Shown here in pieces: positions 61,156-64,000 of a DNA stretch of 64,000 bases. This DNA is from Prevotella sp. UBA2754 (GTDB lineage: Bacteria > Bacteroidota > Bacteroidia > Bacteroidales > Bacteroidaceae). The stretch lies in the NCBI GenBank assembly GCA_002353295.1, contig DEJG01000014.1:6972-70971 (forward strand). The letters run 5' to 3'. Within the stretch, counting starts at the first letter, position 1. The number at the start of each line of letters is the position of its first letter. Position numbers and translations under genes: made by a program. The notes below the pieces were generated by a model, which had not been told where the DNA came from, made no database searches, and worked only from the letters and a program-made list of their open reading frames with translations.

Positions 61156-62082
61156 TTATTTCATCACGAAGAAAGCATATATTATTGCAGCAGCCAATAT
61201 AGTCGCCAAATAGAGAATAGCCATCAACAAACAAACCAAGACTGTCTTCAGAAATGTTTTCACATAACTGTAGCCCGACAGCTGCTTCAAAGGGCAGATC
61301 ATCAGCAAAGGGAAAAGGAACTTAGAACCAGACCTAATATAGAAAAAGTCTAAAACAATGCCTATCATCGTCAGCATATTCGTAATATAGACTATTGCTA
61401 CAAAGAACTCGGAAAAGCGCATATCGGGGATATTAGGGCAATGCCGAAACAGCAGGTAGAGCGGTCCTGATAGTACAAACAATAACATCAGTGTTAAGAG
61501 CGTTTCATAGCGATTCTCGAAGTTATTCAACTCCATCGTCACCTTATCGATACCCACAAAGATGGAGAGTTTGTCGTATTCCGTCAATTCTTCTTTCTTA
61601 GCAACAGTTTCGGCTGTTGTATCCTTGGCCTGCCGGCTCTTTTCCAATGAATTCAAATAATCTTTCTCAAACTTCTCCTGGGTGACCTTGATATAATTTT
61701 CGCCCCTGATATTCACACCTGTATTGACAATCAGCGAGAGGGCAAAGAGCAGGAAGAGCATCTTGAACGGAGGGAAATAAGCCATTTGCATACCTTTGAG
61801 ATAGTCGCTAATCATATAACCCGGACGTAGGAATAGGTCGCGGATGGTACGGAACATACCCCGATTGCCCAATCCCCATACATCCAGAAAGAGAAGAACG
61901 GCATTCTTGAAGGAGTAACGCCCAATGCAGGCTGACTGCCCGCACTGAGGACAGTAGTTACCCACATAATGGCGGGCACATGTGGCGCAGACGTGCTCCT
62001 CCTCAGACATCGGGTTCACGTGATGAGGTCTTTTCTGCCACTCGCAAAATGCCTTATATCGCTGTTTCCAATTCTCCAGCAT
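61156..62082 (-). CDS. DUF3667 family membrane protein with zinc ribbon
   Basis: A 308-residue protein. The N-terminal C-A-T-C-x7-Y-C-P-Q-C-G-Q (residues ~32-50) is a zinc ribbon; it is followed by RYSFKNAVLLFLDVWGLGNRGMFRTI and four or five membrane helices (about 107-127, 195-215, 225-250, 265-285 and 288-306). This matches DUF3667, a family of unknown role with a cytoplasmic zinc ribbon. A promoter box lies 27 bp upstream. Confidence 0.88.
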   Translation of the reverse strand: MLENWKQRYKAFCEWQKRPHHVNPMSEEEHVCATCARHYVGNYCPQCGQSACIGRYSFKNAVLLFLDVWGLGNRGMFRTIRDLFLRPGYMISDYLKGMQMAYFPPFKMLFLLFALSLIVNTGVNIRGENYIKVTQEKFEKDYLNSLEKSRQAKDTTAETVAKKEELTEYDKLSIFVGIDKVTMELNNFENRYETLLTLMLLFVLSGPLYLLFRHCPNIPDMRFSEFFVAIVYITNMLTMIGIVLDFFYIRSGSKFLFPLLMICPLKQLSGYSYVKTFLKTVLVCLLMAILYLATILAAAIIYAFFVMK

Positions 62083-62108
62083 GGTCTTACCGTTTATTTT
62101 TTGCTGAG

Positions 62109-62116
62109 CAAAGGTA
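62109..62116 (-). promoter_or_regulatory. -7 promoter box of the DUF3667-DUF4421 operon
   Basis: Minus-strand TACCTTTG. Confidence 0.75.
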
Positions 62117-62163
62117 AGAATTTTCTCTCAAATAGTTTTATTTTAAAAGTCTAAAGAATTATG

Positions 62164-62210
62164 TTTTGCTAATTTTAAAACATTTTTGCTAATTTTGGAA
62201 CATTTTTATT
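62164..62210. repeat. 20-bp tandem repeat (TTTTGCTAATTTT type), right copy
   Basis: TTTTGCTAATTTTAAAACAT at 62164-62183 and TTTTGCTAATTTTGGAACAT at 62184-62203, then a partial third unit TTTTATT. It lies between the divergent DUF3667 and PorE-like genes. Confidence 0.8.
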
Positions 62211-62258
62211 CTTAAGGTATTGGCAATAAATCGGAAGGGAATACGTTTTAATGACAGT

Positions 62259-64000
62259 ATGCGCAAAGTTTTATTGATTATGCTGATGAGCATGGTACTG
62301 GTGGGATGTGGTGCCGACCATGCCATGAAGAAAGGGGATAAATATTATGCCTTGGGGGAATATTTCGATGCTGCAAAACAATACAGACGTGCGTATGCGC
62401 AGACACCTACGAAAGAACGGAAACTGCGCGGAGAACGGGCTTTGAAACTGGCCGACTGCTATCGGCGCATCAACTATACCCAAAGAGCTATTGCTGCTTA
62501 TCGCAATGCGTTGCGATATGGAGTAGAGGACTCGCTGACACAACTATATCTCGGACAACAACTACTGAAGACTGCCAGCTATAAAGAAGCAGGACAGGTG
62601 TTCAGCAATATGCTCGTGGACTCTGTTGCCGCTCAAAGTCCCTCTTTTGTCAAGATATTAGCCCAACAAGGCAGAAGCTCGGCAACACAAGCACCCATCT
62701 GGAAGCAAGAGGGATCACGTTATACTGTGAAACGCGAAAACATCTTTAATTCTCGTCGAGCAGAATATTCTCCGGTTCTGGGTGGCGACAATAATGACCG
62801 ACTTTATTTCACATCTACTCGTAATGAAGCTACTGGCGATGAACTGAGCGGTATTACAGGTACTAAGAATGGAGATATTTTCGTAGCGCAGAAAGACGAA
62901 CAAGGGAAATGGCAACGTCCACAAGTAATCGACTCGGAATTGAATACTCCCGACGATGAGGGAGCCTGCTGTCTGACACCCGATGGACATACCATGTATC
63001 TGACAGTTTGCAAGACCGACAACAACTACCCACGTTATGCCAAGATTGCATCGTCACGCCGTTCAGATGCTGCATGGACAAAAGCACAAGAGGTAGAACT
63101 CACTCGCGACACGCTCTCACTCTTTGCCCACCCAGCCGTCAGTCCCGACGGCAGATGGCTCTACTTCGTCAGTGACATGCCAGGAGGAGAAGGTGGCAAA
63201 GACATCTGGCGCGTCCGTCTTTCAGAAGCAACGGGGATAGGGGGTGTTGAGAATGTCGGGGCACCTATTAATACTCCTGGTGATGAGCTCTTTCCTACTT
63301 TCCGTCCCAATGGTGATCTTTACTTCTCCAGCAACGGACATGAAGGAATGGGAGGTTTAGACATTTATATTGCTAAACCCAATGCCTTCGGTTGGCAGTT
63401 AGAACATCCTGGCTTTCCCCTCAATTCACAAGGCGATGACTTCGGCATGACCTTCGAAGGGATGCTGAACCGTGGCTTCTTCTCGTCGAATCGCGGCGAT
63501 GCTCATGGCTGGGATCACATCTACTCCTTTGAGAATCCGGAGATTATCCAGACTGTAAAAGGATGGGTCTACGAACAGGATGGCTACGAACTGCCCCAGG
63601 CAATTGTCTATCTGGTGGGCAACGATGGAACCAATATGAAACTCAGCGTCAAGGGCGACGGTTCATTTACCCAACAAATCAGGCCTAACGTTGACTACGT
63701 CATATTAGGCACGTGTAACGGATATCTGAATCATAAAGAGGAACTACGCGTCGAACCTGCTAAGGATTCTGAGGAGTACGTACTGCAGTTCCCGTTGGCC
63801 AGCATCACAGCTCCCGTTTTAATAGACAACATTTTCTATGATTTCGATCGTGCCACTCTGCGCCCTGAGTCAACAACAGCTTTGGACAAGTTGGTCGTGC
63901 TGCTCAACGAGAATCCTCATGTCACGATAGAACTTGCTGCTCATTGCGACTATAAGGGCAGTGAACAGTATAATATCAGACTTTCCCAACGACGCGCTGA
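62259..64000 (+). CDS. PorE-like TPR/PD40/OmpA lipoprotein (partial, runs off window)
   Basis: An open frame of 580 codons from the ATG at 62259 to the window end. Lipobox at about residue 17 (VLVGC); TPR-like helices (~25-110; KKGDKYYALGEYFDAAKQYRRAYAQ); a PD40/WD40 propeller (~165-410; RAEYSPVLGG, AVSPDGRWLYFVSD, FRPNGDLYFSSNG, DIYIAK); a carboxypeptidase-regulatory-like domain (~425-515); and the start of an OmpA C-terminal domain (DNIFYDFDRATLRPES). This order is that of PorE, the peptidoglycan-linked periplasmic part of the type IX secretion system. The OmpA domain is cut by the window edge. Confidence 0.88.
   Translation, partial: MRKVLLIMLMSMVLVGCGADHAMKKGDKYYALGEYFDAAKQYRRAYAQTPTKERKLRGERALKLADCYRRINYTQRAIAAYRNALRYGVEDSLTQLYLGQQLLKTASYKEAGQVFSNMLVDSVAAQSPSFVKILAQQGRSSATQAPIWKQEGSRYTVKRENIFNSRRAEYSPVLGGDNNDRLYFTSTRNEATGDELSGITGTKNGDIFVAQKDEQGKWQRPQVIDSELNTPDDEGACCLTPDGHTMYLTVCKTDNNYPRYAKIASSRRSDAAWTKAQEVELTRDTLSLFAHPAVSPDGRWLYFVSDMPGGEGGKDIWRVRLSEATGIGGVENVGAPINTPGDELFPTFRPNGDLYFSSNGHEGMGGLDIYIAKPNAFGWQLEHPGFPLNSQGDDFGMTFEGMLNRGFFSSNRGDAHGWDHIYSFENPEIIQTVKGWVYEQDGYELPQAIVYLVGNDGTNMKLSVKGDGSFTQQIRPNVDYVILGTCNGYLNHKEELRVEPAKDSEEYVLQFPLASITAPVLIDNIFYDFDRATLRPESTTALDKLVVLLNENPHVTIELAAHCDYKGSEQYNIRLSQRRA

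Overview
The window looks like a chromosomal segment from a member of the Bacteroidales, most likely Prevotella in the broad sense. Evidence seen directly: many genes are preceded by the Bacteroidota -7 box TAnnTTTG, some with a TTTG -33 box about 19-20 bp upstream, and Shine-Dalgarno motifs are mostly absent. Established families restricted to or typical of this group are present: DUF4199, DUF6452/DUF6048-like, DUF4492-cydAB, DUF4421, DUF3667, a fimbrillin-like lipoprotein, GH97, a PorE-like type IX secretion lipoprotein, and an AraC regulator with a membrane N-terminus. Species was not determined.

Region 1-10.2 kb is accessory and partly decayed. It holds a YolD-like tail, a NimA-like flavoprotein, GNAT acetyltransferases, a tannase-like hydrolase lacking an internal block, a DUF1349 protein and a flavodoxin-like reductase. 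It also holds two remnant genes (a truncated YdeI-like gene and an aldo/keto reductase tail behind a foreign signal peptide), a class M sirtuin/zinc-macrodomain pair, a degenerate metallo-beta-lactamase-fold lipoprotein divergent from an HxlR regulator, and small redox genes.

Region 10.2-19.6 kb: tRNA-Ser, mutS2, a GH97 glycosidase, then a minus-strand SRP RNA and tRNA-Thr pair facing a plus-strand operon (DUF4199, glycosyltransferase 2, DUF6452-like, DUF6048-like, apbE, Crp/Fnr regulator). Region 19.6-22.8 kb holds a leader RNA with its own terminator, a 46-residue peptide gene, a fimbrillin-like lipoprotein, a hexapeptide acyltransferase and a possible structured RNA. Region 22.8-32.7 kb is housekeeping: greA, M3 oligopeptidase, dCMP deaminase, S41 protease, 5-formyl-THF cyclo-ligase on plus; recF and a DUF721 gene on minus; then a TPR protein, ribH, YARHG and M15 peptidase genes, and exonuclease III.

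Region 32.7-41.1 kb: a helical lipoprotein, a Cthe_2159-like beta-helix lipoprotein, a LytS/LytTR two-component pair whose kinase has a His-rich loop, a DsbD-type thiol:disulfide transporter, an outer-membrane barrel and an Mrp/NBP35 ATPase. Region 41.1-48.5 kb on minus is an export operon (coiled-coil protein, TolC, HlyD, two ABC-2 permeases, a coupled unknown membrane protein) with no ATPase gene. Region 48.6-53.5 kb: DUF4492-cydA-cydB and topB. Region 53.5-62.1 kb on minus: a tyrosine phosphatase lipoprotein, an amidohydrolase, a membrane protein, an AraC regulator, a lipase-like lipoprotein, DUF4421 and DUF3667. The window ends inside a PorE-like gene.

The most unusual signals are 7-bp-period tandem repeats of different sequence at seven gene borders or inside genes (including cydA and dsbD); the sirtuin/macrodomain pair without its usual lipoylation partners; the SRP RNA lying 4 nt from tRNA-Thr; the leader-terminator-peptide-fimbrillin arrangement; and promoters so close to start codons that several mRNAs are probably leaderless.
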